Origin: Caecitellus pseudoparvulus
Lineage: Eukaryota > Bigyra: Bicosoecida
Length of the DNA: 64,000 nt
Assembly: GCA_965644315.1 (NCBI GenBank)
Contig: CBFFRQ010000038.1
Coordinates: 62,001-126,000, forward strand
Direction of reading: 5' to 3'
Of this stretch, positions 40,501-52,005 are shown in pieces. Made by a program: the position numbers and the translations under genes. The notes beneath the pieces are model-generated. The model ran no database searches, was not told the DNA's origin, and saw only the letters and a program-made list of their open reading frames with translations. The first letter of the stretch is position 1. Every line of letters starts with the position of its first letter.

Positions 40501-41087
40501 GACCGATTCCACGCCAGCAGCGCCAGACCAGCCCGGGCCAAGGCGGCGCCAGCCTGCCCACCCAAACATGCACGGGCTAGCTCTGTGCACAGGGCCACTG
40601 GGAGGGCGCCCACGAAGAGCGCCTGTGCCAGGGGCACCAGCACCGCTGAAACGCATGTGTTGGCCGAGCGCAGTGCCGCGGCGACCTCTGGCAGGTGCGC
40701 CGTGCCGCAGTCCTCCACGCTGACGCCCCACAGCGCCACATCGAAGGGTGCCAGGGGAAAGAACCAGTACCCGGCCAGGGCCAGGCGCAGCATGCGGCGC
40801 ACCATGCGCAGCAGGTCCCGCTGGGCCACCTGTGGCGCCAGCACTCCCACCAAGCTTCGCAGCACACGAGCGGCTGGAATGCCAGCGCCAGCGAGCTCAG
40901 CTTCGGCTGCAGACACCACAGACACGGCACTGGCCACCCACCGACGCATGGTGTCGGGCTTGTTGGCGTAACCGACGCCCAGGGACGCCGCCACAACTTC
41001 CACGATGTCTAGCAAGTCCTGGTCTGTGGCGGGGGGGCACAGCACCGGCACGCTGTTGGCCTTGGTCAAATTCCGCGCGCTCGCCAT
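37508..41087 (-). CDS. NT5DC-type HAD 5'-nucleotidase-like protein with extra N-terminal domain
   Basis: Exons 40194-41087 and 37508-40108 (85-nt intron, gtggtg...ccag, phase 0) give about 1164 residues. Residues about 299 onward start YHWVGFDLDHSLAPYNDGLL, the HAD nucleophile motif (DxD) as in the NT5DC1/IMP-GMP nucleotidase family. LRTFLLTNADHTHAAAVL (motif II Thr region), DLVIVSASKKRLFE and LRVLYVGDHTATDVQLAGKCGWHTLGV (motif IV, conserved Asp) follow. The HAD core is interrupted by Gly/Ser/Pro-rich inserts, including about 170 residues before motif IV. The N-terminal 298 residues (MASARNLTKANSVPVL) form an Ala/Leu-rich helical region I do not recognise. The family is related to cytosolic 5'-nucleotidases, but activity of NT5DC1-like members is poorly known. 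The true C-terminus is uncertain because of the nine-base G runs near the end. Confidence 0.75.
37556..37588 (-). repeat. Two nine-base homopolymer G runs (coding strand) at a frame transition
   Basis: Plus-strand C runs occupy 37556-37564 and 37580-37588, separated by 15 bases. They fall inside the end of the nucleotidase frame and the start of the 36748-37590 frame. Homopolymers of this length are prone to sequencing and replication slippage. More runs of seven to nine G/C occur between 37030 and 40160 in the same gene. Confidence 0.85.
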
Positions 41088-41196
41088 GGCGCCAGGCAGC
41101 GCTGCTGAGCCGTGCCACCAGAGCGCACACGGGAACAGGCGCGTGCTTCGCGCAAGCGCTCCTCACTGCCTGCTCTGCATTCGCAATTTGCTCACC

Positions 41197-42148
41197 CTAC
41201 CGAGCCGACGCTCGCAGCAGCGTAGCCTCCGCCTGCGCCACGTGCAGAGCCTCCACCAAGGCGCCCTGCACCGTAACGACACCCCCGTGGTCCTGCCCCT
41301 GCCACGCCTCCACCACCGCCTTGGCCCACGCCACCTCCTCGTCGCTGGGTGAAAAGGCGGCGTTGCAGGCCTGCACCGTGCCGGGGTGGATGAGGCACTT
41401 GCCGTCAAAGCCCAGCTGCCGAGCCTGCAGCGCCTCCGCAGCGAAGCCAGCGGCGTTGGAGGTGTCATTGTACACGCCATCCACAACAGACAGCCCGAAG
41501 GCTCGAGCAGCCATGACGACGGTGCTCAGGGCTGTGAGCAGCGGAGCTCGCCCCTGCAACGCAGCACAGCCCAACTCCTTGGTGAGGTCGTTGGTGCCGA
41601 CACCCAGCGCAGTGACGCCGAAGGACTCTGCGCCCACCTCTGCGATGGCCGAGGCGTTCAGCACGCCCCGTGGCGTCTCGATCAGGCACCACATGGGCAG
41701 GCCGTCCACAGCGCCTGCCCTCGTCATGGCTTCGCGGAAACTGCGCACGTCCTCCACGCTGCTGGCCTTGGGCAGCATGATGCCCTGCACGGCTGGTAGA
41801 TCGGCAAGCGCAGCCAAGTCGCGAGGGCCCCACCTGGAGGGGGAAGTCGGCAAGGGCCAGTGCTGAGCGCTGCGGAATTCGATCGCAACACGCCACTCAC
41901 ATTGTGTCCAGTCCATTGACCCGCACGACGACCTCTGCGCCGCCCCAGTCGCCCTCTGTTTCAATAAGTGCTTGCTGCACCGCGCTGCGAGCACTGTCTT
42001 TGTCTTCCGGCCGCACTGCATCCTCCAAATCCAACAATAACACGTCAGCACCAAGTCCCGCTGCTGCCTTGGCCAGCATGCGCTCGCGCCCCGGCACGAA
42101 CAGCACAGACCGACGCAGCGCGCTGGTCGCAGCAGTAGCCATGGCCAT
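41197..42148 (-). CDS. CLYBL-like HpcH/HpaI aldolase / citrate lyase beta-family enzyme
   Basis: Exons 41901-42148 and 41197-41833 with a 67-nt intron (gtgagt...ccag, phase 2) give about 294 residues. MAMATAATSALRRSVLFVPG is a short Ala/Arg-rich leader that could target mitochondria. The core shows ADVLLLDLEDAVRPEDK (Mg2+-binding Glu/Asp region), VVVRVNGLDTMW across the splice junction, GIMLPKASSVEDV, CLIETPRGVLNA (second metal-binding Glu), FGVTALGVGTNDLTKEL and GFDGKCLIHPGTVQACN. This is the CitE-like family; the mitochondrial member CLYBL is a citramalyl-CoA lyase that clears an itaconate-derived CoA ester. The length matches stand-alone CitE-like enzymes. Whether the substrate is citramalyl-CoA or malyl-CoA cannot be decided. 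Confidence 0.87.
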
Positions 42149-42836
42149 GTGTCTCAATACTGGGGGCCGTTGCGAGGACGGCGGGACAGGCGCTCTGCCA
42201 CAGCCCTCGGAAGGTGCGCCTTGCTGGCGAGGGTATGGAGGCGGCCACTGGCTTTTCCTGAGCAGGGCCCACCCGCAGCCGGCCAGGGTGCACACCAGCA
42301 GCTGCACAGAGTGGGGGGGCTACCGTGACGATCATGCGGAATTTTAATTGTGGGATCTGGATGCAGACCATTAGAAGAGGTATACACACGCCCCTCTCTC
42401 CAAGGCAGCTGTTAACCTCAGCGCCCCAGGTGACCAAACGCGGCGGCAACGGGATGGAACGCCGTTCTGCTGGGTGAGTTCCAGGCCCGCTAGGCCCCAG
42501 GGTCCGTGATGTGCCCATTTGGAGAGCCACGCAGCGTTCGTGCAGCGGCGAGCACTGCGACAATGGCCAAAACTGAGACTCTGCGCAAGCAGTGGCAGCC
42601 GCGCAGCCAGGCCGTGTGACCCACTTCGACGAGCCCTTAGAGGGCACTCTCACGACGGTGCCCCGCCAAGACCTTCACCAAGGTGCAGCAGAGGACCTGC
42701 GACACCAGCTCCGCGTCAGCCTCTGCCTGTCCACGCGCAGTCCACATAGTCACTGCCCCCGACCTACCTCCACCACGACAGGAGCAAAGTGCTCTTTTCA
42801 TCTCCCTTGTCGCCAGCTCAGCCCACGCTCTCCCTC
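42149..42836. promoter_or_regulatory. 688-bp divergent intergenic region between CLYBL-like (-) and ABCG (+) genes
   Basis: Two starts point outwards from this segment, so it should contain both promoters and 5' UTRs. A lower-GC patch lies at about 42335-42385. Open frames here lack recognisable domains. I checked the patch for spliceosomal snRNA-like conserved blocks and found none. Confidence 0.4.
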
Positions 42837-45800
42837 ATGCCGTGGCGCCAGGCGGCAGGCTGGCAGCCAGCGTTGCGTATCTTCGTCGCTGCGACTGCTT
42901 GCCTCGTGGCCGCAGGCCAAGCGGCGGGGCCTCGCAACTCCAGCCAGCAGTGCAACGTGCAGGGCATTCAGCAGCTTCAATGCGACGAAGACAGTGATTT
43001 CGCGCCGTCTTGGTGCCGCTTCTCGAATCCGTGTGTGCCTTGCCGTCCCCGCCGCGAGCGGCTCACGCACACCCCACACGCTTTCACGCCGCCTTGCACA
43101 GCCTCATCCTGCCTCAAGTGCCCACCACCCTCAGCCCCACCACGCCTGGTAGCGAGGCGTACGTTCCCAGCTATGCCTGTGATGGGGACTCGTGGAACGC
43201 CTCCTGTGCCTTCAGCACCCAGTTCAGCGCTCTCGAGCTGCCCATCGGTGAGCACCCAAGTGTACCAACTGCCGGTGCTCCCCCTTCCACGTCCTCCCAC
43301 ACACCCCCCCCACTACAGAGCAGGGAAACAGCAGCATGAAGGTTCTCATGCAAGGGACCCTTCGCCCGCCCTCGGCCACTGGCGGGGAGCAGTCCGACTT
43401 CACCCTGTACGACGACCGCCTCGGTGTCCTGGCCACTGCGCCGTCGCCCTTCCCAGGCCGCATTGAACACCTGGTGACCAGCTCAGCAGGCGAAGAGAAC
43501 GGCACTGTCTGCTATGGAGGCAGCGTCCCTGCACCTGGCACAGGCGGGGGCTCAGCTGTACTTTTGCACGTCGTCACAGTCTCCGCAACAAGTGGAGACA
43601 CTGCTGGCTTTAGCGGCACTGACACGTTTTTCTGGCCAGGCATGGCTCTCGCCAGCTTGCACACCTTGCCCCCATGTTGCGGACAATCTCAGTCATCGCC
43701 AGGCTTCGCTGCACTTGTGCAGGACACTGCGTCCTCCGCTTGGGAAGTTCGCTTCCTCCGTCGTCAAGAGGTGCGCGCCAACGCCTCGACTGGAAACGCA
43801 ACCTCGCCTACCTACCACTGGGCTTTCACCTGGAGCTTAACTGCATCCCCGCAAACCCTTCTGACACGAGCACCTGTCATGAGCATCTCATCTCACTTGT
43901 TCAACTGCAGTTTAGCTCCTGGGCAAGGGCGTTTTGCTGGAGACGTGTACGCTGACAGCTGCACCGGCGCGGTGCCGCTGGTTGTCCTTTCGGATGGAGC
44001 CCACGTCAGCATCCAGGCAGTCACCAACTCCAGTGACGCACTTGCCGACATCGCCGCGCCAGGGGCGTCCTTGTTCTACAGTGCCTGCGCCGAGGGAACG
44101 TCGTGCGGACGGACCGTTCGGCACGTCCAGCTCTTCCGCCAGCGCGTCCCCTTCAACGTCACAGCCCAGGCCCTCCTGCCCAATGCTACTCGCACTCAGA
44201 TCCCGGCCCCCACCATGTGGATGGTTGTGGGTGGGTCTCAAACCGTGGGGGGAGCCTCGTCGCCCATGGCAGACCTCATCAAGCTGCCAGAGTTCGCGCC
44301 GCCCCTGACGGAACGCACGGCATACTCGCCCCCCAGCCGCTTGAACCCGTCGGGGGCGCCCCCCGCCGTGGTAGCATGCCTCCCCCATTCGACCTTCAAT
44401 TGGATGGTGCAGAACTGCTCGGCCAGGGGTGTGACAGACCTGACACAAGCTGCAGGCGGCGACCCTGCTCTGCGCGGCCACTCAGTAACCAGCGTGGCTG
44501 TTCGCTGGCGTGGACTGCTGGCAGAGCAAGCCACTCTGCTTGATAGCTCTGGGTGTGATTTGCTGGACACCGCGTGCTTGCAGGCGGCAGCAGGTGGCAC
44601 TGGGCAGTTGCCAGGCGGCCTGCCGGGTGGTCTGCAGCAGTCGCCCTCCAACAATGCCCGCAGGTTACAATCGACGCAGCCGGGGCTGCCGAGCAACGCC
44701 AGCGACGCCGGCGCGGTGCTAGACCATATCTACGGTTTGCGGCATGCCATCTTCCTGACCGTGGATGACAGCGCCTTGGCAGTCCTGCAGGCACAGCAGT
44801 TTGAGCCCGCCTGCACCCAATCATCAGCGCCGGGCTTGGTTGGGGAAGCTGGCCTGGTTGTCCGGCAGGCTGTGAATGTGCTGTTCATGGGCAAGGCCAT
44901 GAGTATGCACGTAACCCCAAATGGTCAGTACGCACTGGCTTCCGTCACGCGCAGGCGCTTCGAGTTGCGGGCGATGGAGCGACTCGCGCGCACATGTACA
45001 GCACTCTCCGCCAACCGCAGCGACCCCTTCCTGTCGCCTTGGACAGACACGTGTGGTCTTGGCAGCACCAAGCCGCCGCCTGAGCTCATTCCACGCTTCC
45101 CTTCCGTCGTGGACTTTGTGCAGATCGCCACAGCGTGCTTGCCTGGCTTGCACTGCCCGAGTTTTGAGCGGGAGGAAGTGGCCCAGCTGCCCAGTGGCAA
45201 GTTCACGCGCTACTCCTTTGACGTGCAGGACTGCGATGAAGGCCACTTCTGCATCAGTGGCAGTCGTGCCGCCTGTCCCATCGGCTTCACCTGTCCTGGC
45301 ACAGGCACCGTCAGGCCGCAGCGTTGCGACGAGTCTCCGACGGGTGATGCGACCTGCTTCGAACAGGGCCTCACGCAGCCTCAGCCTTGCACGAATGGCA
45401 CCATGTGCACTGTCACATACATGCCGCCTCTGCCTGTGCCGCCTGGCTACGTGCAAGCTGAAGCTGCCGACGGCCGCCGCGTGCTTGAGCCGTGCGAGCC
45501 TGGGCAGTGGTGCAGCTTGGGCAGGGCTGAAGGGGAGGGGCCAGACGCCCTCTCCTGCCCCGCATTCACCCACTGTGAGGACCCTGAAGTGCTGGTCCCC
45601 AGTGTCTGCACTTCGAACGGCACTTGCACCACCACATCCTGCGCGTCTGGTGCCGTTCCTTACTGCCCTGCCGGCTCAGTGCGCGAAGTGCGGTGCCCTG
45701 CCGGCGCCTACTGCAGCCGCCCAGACACGAAGCAGGAGTGCTCGGCGGGGAGCTGGTGCCCAGAAGGATCTGGTGTGTGGAAGGTGTGCCCTGCAGGCTG

Positions 45801-48393
45801 GTTCTGCCCCACCCCAGCGGAGCGCCGGCCCTGTCCGCGCGGCTCGTACTGCCCCCAGGGCTCCATTTCCCCGTCCGTCTGCCAGAACGTCTTCGCATCT
45901 TGCTCATGTGCTGGCCCTGATGGCGCTGGCTGCAGCTCCCCCACTGACTTCTCCGGCCTTGCTGCAGTCGTCGTGCTTGCTGCCACGACCCTGGTCTTGG
46001 TGTCTTTGGCAGGGTTCGTGCAGCGTCGGCGACAAGCGGCTGCCGATGCGCAGCGCGCGTCTGCACGAGCCTTGAACGCGCTGCCCAAAGTGCGCCGCCG
46101 CGCCACAACTGCTGCAGGACCACATGCTGCCGACATTGAGTTGTCCCCTCTGCCTGGCAACCCGGGCCCTCGTGGCCACAGCGTGACGCAGAATCCCCTG
46201 CGGGACAGCACGGCCGCGGGCGTCGGAGACGGCAGCAGCGATGGGACCACTTCTGACAGGAGCAGCCCGTTGGCAGAAAGGCTGAGCAGGTCCGGAACTG
46301 TCTTCTCTCCTGTTCTGGACTGGGCTGGTAGCTTGGCGGGCAGCTCGGCAGTGGGGGGCAGCCCACTCCCGCACTCGGCGCCGATGCGCGGCACACGCTC
46401 CAAGCTCGCCCTGCAACGCCGCGCATCCGGCATCGTCATGGATCCCCGCACTTTTGTCGTGGACATCTCATTCCAGAATCTCGGCCTGAGGCTGGGAGGC
46501 CCCAAAGGAAGGCCGCTCCTGGAAGGCGTCACGGGCAGCGTCCTGCACGGACGAGTGTGCGCGGTGATGGGGCCGTCGGGGGCCGGCAAGAGCACCCTGC
46601 TCACCACGCTGGCTGGTAAGGCACACTATGGCCACGTGACAGGGTCCATCTTCATCAACGGGGCGCCAGGCAGCGTCACCTCCCTGGCCGGGCGCGTCGG
46701 CTTCGTGCCGCAGGAGGACACCATGCTGCGGGACCAGACAGTGGAGGAGACCTTGCGATTCGCTGCTATGGCGCGCCTGCCGGCGGCGTGGACTCACGAA
46801 CGCAAGCTGCTGCAGGTGGACAGGGTGCTGCACCTGCTGGAGCTGCAGGACTGCCGGCACTCCCTCATCGGAGACGAGGCGCAGCGCGGCATTTCGGGAG
46901 GACAGCGCAAGCGCGTGAACATTGGCATGGAAATCGTCGGCGAGCCATGTGTCTTGTTCCTGGACGAGCCCACCTCGGGGCTGGACGCCACGTCGTCACT
47001 GCATGTGTGCTCCGCCCTGCGCCGCATAGCCCGCCTCGGCATCACTGTCGTGCTCGTGGTGCACCAGCCCCGCTATGAGATCCTCGCCCAGTGCCACGAT
47101 TTGATCTTGCTGGGCAAGGGTGGGCGCACTGTGTATGCTGGACCCACTCCCCGGGCCTTGCGGTACTTTGAGAGCCTGGGCCTGCGGCCGCCCGCGCACG
47201 CCAACCCTGCCGACTTCATGTTGGACGTGATTGGAGGCCGCCTCCCCCCAGACTTTGCAGCTGAACACCCCACCTGGACGCCCCAAGAGCTTCTGGACGC
47301 GTGGAGTGCGCACGTCGCTGCCGAGGCAGTTGAGGCAGCTGCCTCGACGCAGGGGTCTCTGGCCGCCCTCGTGACTGTGTCTAGCAGCGCACACACGCCA
47401 GGTGCAGCCGGCAAGACCGAAGATAGGCCCATACCTGGTAGCTCCCCACGGTGCCTGCGAGTGCAGGACATCCCACCTCGCATAGCTGCAGGCTTTCCTG
47501 CGTTGCTGGTCTTGACTTTCCAGCGGGCGGTGTCTCAGATCCCGCGGCATTGGGTGGTGGTCATTTCCGACGTCTTGCTGTGCATTCTCGCAGCGGTGTT
47601 CCTGGCTGCCGTGTACAACACCTTGGACCTGTACGCGGCTCCCGTGCCCATCGAGTACTTTGCCGGGTGCCAGGAAGACATCGCACGGTCGTGCCAGCTG
47701 GTGCTGAACCAGGCCCAAGACCAAGTTCTGAACCGCGGCATCATGGTGCTCACAGCAGTGGCCCAAACTGCAGCTGCCTCCATGGTGCGTGTTTTCGGGG
47801 ATGAACGGCAGCAGTACTTCCGCGAGGCCGCAGCTCTACCGCAGCCGGCACACACTCTCGCCTACTTCTGCGCCAAAGACATGGCCATGCTGCCCTCCAT
47901 GGCCCTGGCCCCATTCATGTACACCGTCGTGTTTGTCAGCAGCACCAATCCCCGCATGAGTTTCTGGGGATACTACGGGGTGCTGTTCTTGGTGTACTAT
48001 TTCGCATCGGGCATGGCGTACCTTGTGTCGGTGCTCCTGCCTGCATCCACTGCCCAACTCGCTGGCGTCATCTTGGTTTTTGGCGCTTCGCAGTTCGCAG
48101 GGTGCTTCCCGACACTGCCTGTCCTGGCCGGCGCAGTGCCGCCCATCTCCTGGCTGTCGCACATTTCCTTTGCGCGGTATGCTCTGGAAGCCCTGTACGT
48201 CGGGGAGATCGCGAAGTACGCGCCTGTGGTGGAGCTGCAAGGTGTCGACTTGCAGGCCCACCTCGCGTCTGCCTTCAACTATTCCCTGGACTCCTACTAC
48301 CCCAACGTGCTGATCTTGCTGGGCATGGGTGTGCTCGTCCGCATCTTTGCGGCCGTTGCCATGTGGCGCAAGGACAGTGCACAAAAGGTGTAG
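42837..48393 (+). CDS. ABCG half-transporter with large Cys-rich N-terminal ectodomain (plant ABCG24/28-like layout)
   Basis: Exons 42837-43030, 43135-43247 and 43319-48393 give about 1793 residues; the second intron (71 nt, gtgagc...cag) is firm, the first (104 nt) less so. The signal peptide is PALRIFVAATACLVAAGQA. The ectodomain, to about residue 975, carries many Asn-x-Ser/Thr sites and Cys-rich EGF/GCC-like modules (CDEGHFCISGSRAACPIGFT, CPAGAYCSRPD). After one membrane segment (AAVVVLAATTLVLVSLAGFV) comes the ATPase: MGPSGAGKSTLLTTLAGK (Walker A), GISGGQRKRVNIGMEI (signature), CVLFLDEPTSGLD (Walker B), VVHQPRYEI. The C-terminal ABC2-type membrane domain has about six segments. This matches the ABCG subgroup of plants and protists with an extracellular head. 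ABCG proteins export lipids or small hydrophobic molecules, usually as dimers. The cargo is unknown. Confidence 0.9.
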
Positions 48394-49183
48394 GCGGTCC
48401 AGACGGTCAGCGTGCGGCCGACTGGCTTGTGTCGTTCCACTTGCTTTGTGATGTGTCTGTCAATGTAGCTTGCGTGAGGATTGTGAAAATGGTTCCGTGC
48501 CGCCCCTGGCTCCTTGTACGTGTCGAGCGGCTCTCTGGCATTGTGGACGAAAATGAACCCATGTAGTGAAGGGAGGTCAGCCAAGTCATGTGCGACCTTT
48601 CACAGCCACATTGCCACGCTTGGGTTGACAGGTCAAGCTTGAAGAGACAAGGTGCGAGAACTGCACCCGCCACCTGCTGAGCCTTGGTGGGAGTTGAGGG
48701 TGACCCCACTGCAGCGCAGGAACCGCCTTGGGTCGCGAGAAGCGAGACTGGGGAATCTTCCACCTGCCAACGGGACCCAATGCTGTATCCTGGGCAAGTA
48801 GCGCTGCGACCATGCACCAACGTCCATCACACGTTCTGGAGCTACAGCAGGTATGCGGGGTGACTGTATCCCTTCGCCTTGGTCCTTCGGGAACATACGG
48901 TCATGCATTTCCAAGTCAAAAATGCGCGCCTTGGATTCGCGGAAGCGTCGCCCTAACTCACCGCCGAAGCGTGCTAGCACCTGCTCGAGGCCACACAAGT
49001 GGCAATACATCCAGGCACAAAGCAGGCCACACCAGTACCAAGCCCTGGAGAAAATACTGCTGACCGACAAGCACAACGTAGTCGGGCAGATGCGCTGTGC
49101 CTGATTGAATCTGTAAAAGTCCGGGTGAGACCCGAGGCTCCAAGGCGACAGTGCAGCTGGCGTGAGACACACTCGGGCACAGC
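48394..49183. other. 790-bp convergent spacer between ABCG (+) and EEP (-) stops
   Basis: This is unusually long for a tail-to-tail spacer in this window, where others are 11-285 bp or overlap. It should hold both 3' UTRs. A minus-strand frame crosses it (see 48633-49010) and a plus-strand frame of 111 codons begins at 48728. Neither has a recognised domain. Confidence 0.4.
48633..49010 (-). CDS. Possible small unknown protein, 125 residues
   Basis: An ATG at 49010 opens a frame that reads MYCHLCGLEQVLARFGGELG and then RRFRESKARIFDLEMHDRMF, with alternating charged and hydrophobic residues that look protein-like. The frame is also open far upstream into the EEP gene, which reduces its weight. 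There is no domain and no clear promoter. It could equally be chance in a GC-rich spacer, or a 3' UTR of the EEP gene. Confidence 0.2.
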   Translation of the reverse strand: MYCHLCGLEQVLARFGGELGRRFRESKARIFDLEMHDRMFPKDQGEGIQSPRIPAVAPERVMDVGAWSQRYLPRIQHWVPLAGGRFPSLASRDPRRFLRCSGVTLNSHQGSAGGGCSSRTLSLQA

Positions 49184-51161
49184 TCAGCCTGTTCCCTCCC
49201 CGCTTGCCATCAAGTCGATGTCTGCTGCCACAGGGATATGATCGCTGCCGGTGAGCCGGTTGGGACAGCCTTCCAGCCCCTCCACCAGCATGATGTCCTG
49301 CAGTGAAACATGCTTCGCCCCAACCACAGCCTTCATACCCATGACCGCTTGAGCACGGATATTCGGTCCAGCTACGAAGATAAAATCCAGAGTTCCCTCG
49401 AAACCAGGGTGCCAGTTCGTCCAGGGCAGGTCTTGGCCCATGACTGAGGTGTACGTGTTGGTCCAGCGCCAGGGACAGCGAAACGGCTGCTCTGACAGGA
49501 GTTGCGTCAGGCTGGGCAGGGTCCAGGCAAAGCGCATGCGCTTCTCTGCGCTTGCCTTGTTGGGGGCACTGGTGCCCTTCTTGTGTTGTGGCTTGGACGG
49601 AAATGCTGGGAGGCGGTGGGAAGGGTGCCCTGAGTGTGCGCATGGCAGCTGGCACGTGCTGCCGTCTCCGCCAAGCGCAGCAGGTGTCGGCGACAACAGC
49701 ATCAGCGCAGCAGAGCGTTTCCCTATCATATGGCGAGGTACAGTGAGCAAGTCTGACTTCTGTAGGCGAGGCGTGCAGTTGAAGTCTCCAGAAAACACGT
49801 GCTGGCAGAGGGGCGTTTGGGGCAAGTCGCTCTCGCTCGAGGTGGGCGCCCACGGCGCTGAGGGGGGCTTCCCGGATCTGGCAAAGACATCCACCTGTCG
49901 CAGCCAGTGCAGGAGGAGAAGCTTTTGCACTGCTTTGATGTCTTCCCACCGGGGGTCCCAGAATGCGTGGAAGTTGGTCACAACGAGAGGGGTCGGAGAG
50001 CCCGCCCGGCGCAGAACAGTGACCAGCGCCACTTGGCCTAGCATGACCATCTTGCCCAATTGCTTCGGCACGCTGGAGATGAGCTTCACAATGGCTCCCT
50101 GTTCGCTTGTCTTCTGCCCGTGCAGCTTCTCAAGGGCGGCTGCCTCTGGCCCCCAGACGAGATCAGGGAACGCAGCCGGAATGTGCGCCGCCACGCCAGG
50201 CGGCAGCAGCAGGTGAGGGAACGCGGTGCTCAAGGCACCCAGTTGCTCTGTGGCCACAGAGCTTGCAGCGCGTGCATCGACCGCTGCACTTCCCTCCCCA
50301 GCGGCTGTGGCGGCCGCGGCAACTGGCGTGGCTTCACTGGGTGGCTGTTCCATAGCGGCGGCATCTGAAGCGTCCCCAAATGCGCTAGGGAGGATGGCGG
50401 CACCAGAAGAGACTGTAATGCTGCCGCCCTGCGCGCTGTTTACGGTCATGCAGATTTCCTGCGCGGGGTGCTGGTTGAACACCTTCGAGGGAGGAGGGGA
50501 CTGGCCTGGCGCGTAGAGCCCGTGGGCGAACTGCGCTTTCAGGCCCTTGAGCAGGTGCTGCATGCCCACAGGGATGATGCACTGGGCTGTGAAGTGGGCA
50601 GCTTTGAAGAATGTCGCCTGGCCCACGGCAATGCCTCGCAACATCGGGGCAAAATGCCCCTCGTAGCCCGCCGCCACCAGACCAGGCGCCAGGTGCTCCG
50701 TGAACACACTGTGCTGCACCTCCTGCATCGTGACGACATCTGGATCACACTTGGTGACCTCCTTCACGATCAACGCCGCCCGAAAGGCGGGGTCCAAGTG
50801 TCTGCAGACAAGCGGGTCAGTGGTGCGGCACGCAGCCAAGCCAGCGTTCAGCAGTTGGCGTGGTGAGGCGTCGAAACCGTGAACCACAGCCCCCTGCCGC
50901 AGCGCACGCACTCGTCCTTGCAGTATGCAAACTTCTCGTGGACAAAGTCAGGGGCAAGGATGTTGTAGCTCATGCACCGCACCTGGAACGGGAGCGCGGT
51001 GTGCGGGAAGGGATGGCTCAAGCTCTTCTGCGGAGTTTCGGACCACCACCCCTCACCGTGCCTTCGGGCCTCTTTGCCACAGAACTGGGAGACTCCACTG
51101 CATCTGCGTCCTGGAACACCCGATCAAGGGCTTCTCCCGTGGGGAGGAGGCTCTCTGCCAT
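49184..51161 (-). CDS. Endonuclease/exonuclease/phosphatase (EEP) family protein of CCR4/Angel/PDE12 type
   Basis: Exons 51057-51161, 50912-50982 and 49184-50801 (introns 74 and 110 nt) give about 597 residues with all phases consistent. The spliced N-terminus reads VRCMSYNILAPDFVHEKFAY, then CKDEHLDPAFRAALIVKEV and DPDVVTMQEVQHSVF, the EEP start with the catalytic Asn and metal-binding Glu. Later motifs are LVVTNFHAFWDP, QHVFSGDFNCTP (GDFN), TLDFIFVAGPN and NRLTGSDHIPVAADID (SDH catalytic His). CCR4, Angel and PDE12 relatives shorten poly(A) tails or cleave 2',5'-oligoadenylates. Long low-complexity inserts sit at residues about 150-290. The 5' end is uncertain: the frame is open upstream of the chosen ATG, and exon 1 itself resembles the gene's own C-terminus. 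Confidence 0.78.
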
Positions 51162-51220
51162 CAAGTCAATCTGCGACCCCGTCAGCCGATTTGGCCCAGC
51201 AACAAGCCTGGCGTTGATCT
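51150..51220 (-). repeat. Diverged copy of the EEP C-terminus at the 5' end of the same gene
   Basis: The minus-strand translation here contains VAGPNRLTGSQIDLMAESL. The authentic C-terminus of the EEP gene (about 49190-49275) contains CPNRLTGSDHIPVAADIDLM. The two share PNRLTGS and IDLMA with an internal deletion removing DHIPVAA, and the nucleotides match in the same blocks (tgccatcaagtc, then gagccg/cagccg). This reads as a remnant of a tandem duplicate or paralogue end. Confidence 0.6.
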
Positions 51221-52005
51221 CACCCTACCTGTGCTGTGAATGCAGTAGAGAGAACAATCAAGCCGTGTCGCCGTGCAAGGTGTGGGTGAAGTGTAAGAGT
51301 GAACAGATTTGTCCGCCCACCGCAGATGCTCGGCCTTGGTGGAGCGCGCTGGGGTTCGGGGTCCTTGGGAGGAGGGAACACCGTGCACCAGCTGCAGCAG
51401 TCGACAGCGCGTCGCCCAGTCGTCCAGAGCTTGAGCCACAGAGTCACAGTGTCGGGATGCTTCGAGCATGCCCACAGGCTAAGTGCCCCACGAAGACAGC
51501 GTGCTTTCTCGCTGCAGCACGGCTCCGACGGGAAGCTAAGTCGCGCTGAACTGGACTAAAGTCCAGCGCTCCGCCCCGCAGCATAGTGGTGTGGGGGAGT
51601 CGAAAGTGGCCACACAGCATCGACTCTCCACCTTCCCAGGCAGAACAGAGCAATATTCCAGAGAGGATGCAGCTTTTTTGTACCCTCTTTCTTTATCTTT
51701 CTGTCGTCCTTGCTCACCAGTTTGGCTGGATGCCACCCCAGTCTACGTCACCACGGAGCAACGCTCCTGAAACGCTTCGCTACCACAGCAAAAGGCCCAT
51801 GAGTCTCACAAACCCCCCGGTCAAACCACAATCAAGTTCCCGCTTTCATACTCGAAGTTCAATTTCCATTTCAACCATTGCACTGGGCTCTCGTCTTTGT
51901 GTAGCGGTGAAGCACTGCAGGCTTACCCGTCTCCTGCGCAACACCCCCCCCCTGCGTTGCAACGCAGCCACCCTTGCGCCTAAAACCAGAAGCGCCCTGC
52001 CAACC
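51221..52005. promoter_or_regulatory. Divergent region between EEP (-) and 52006 membrane-protein gene (+)
   Basis: Both genes start outward from here. A minus-strand frame, 51182-51475, contains a helix-like LEASRHCDSVAQALDDWAT that might be an extra 5' exon of the EEP gene. On the plus strand the downstream frame is open back to 51586, with an alternative ATG at 51667 that would add a signal-peptide-like start. Base composition drops toward A/T from about 51640. No other element was recognised. Confidence 0.4.

Noticed and set aside
42335-42420. AT-richer patch considered as a U-snRNA gene
   Set aside because: No 5' splice-complementary block, Sm site or branch-recognition block of U1, U2, U4, U5 or U6 could be seen.
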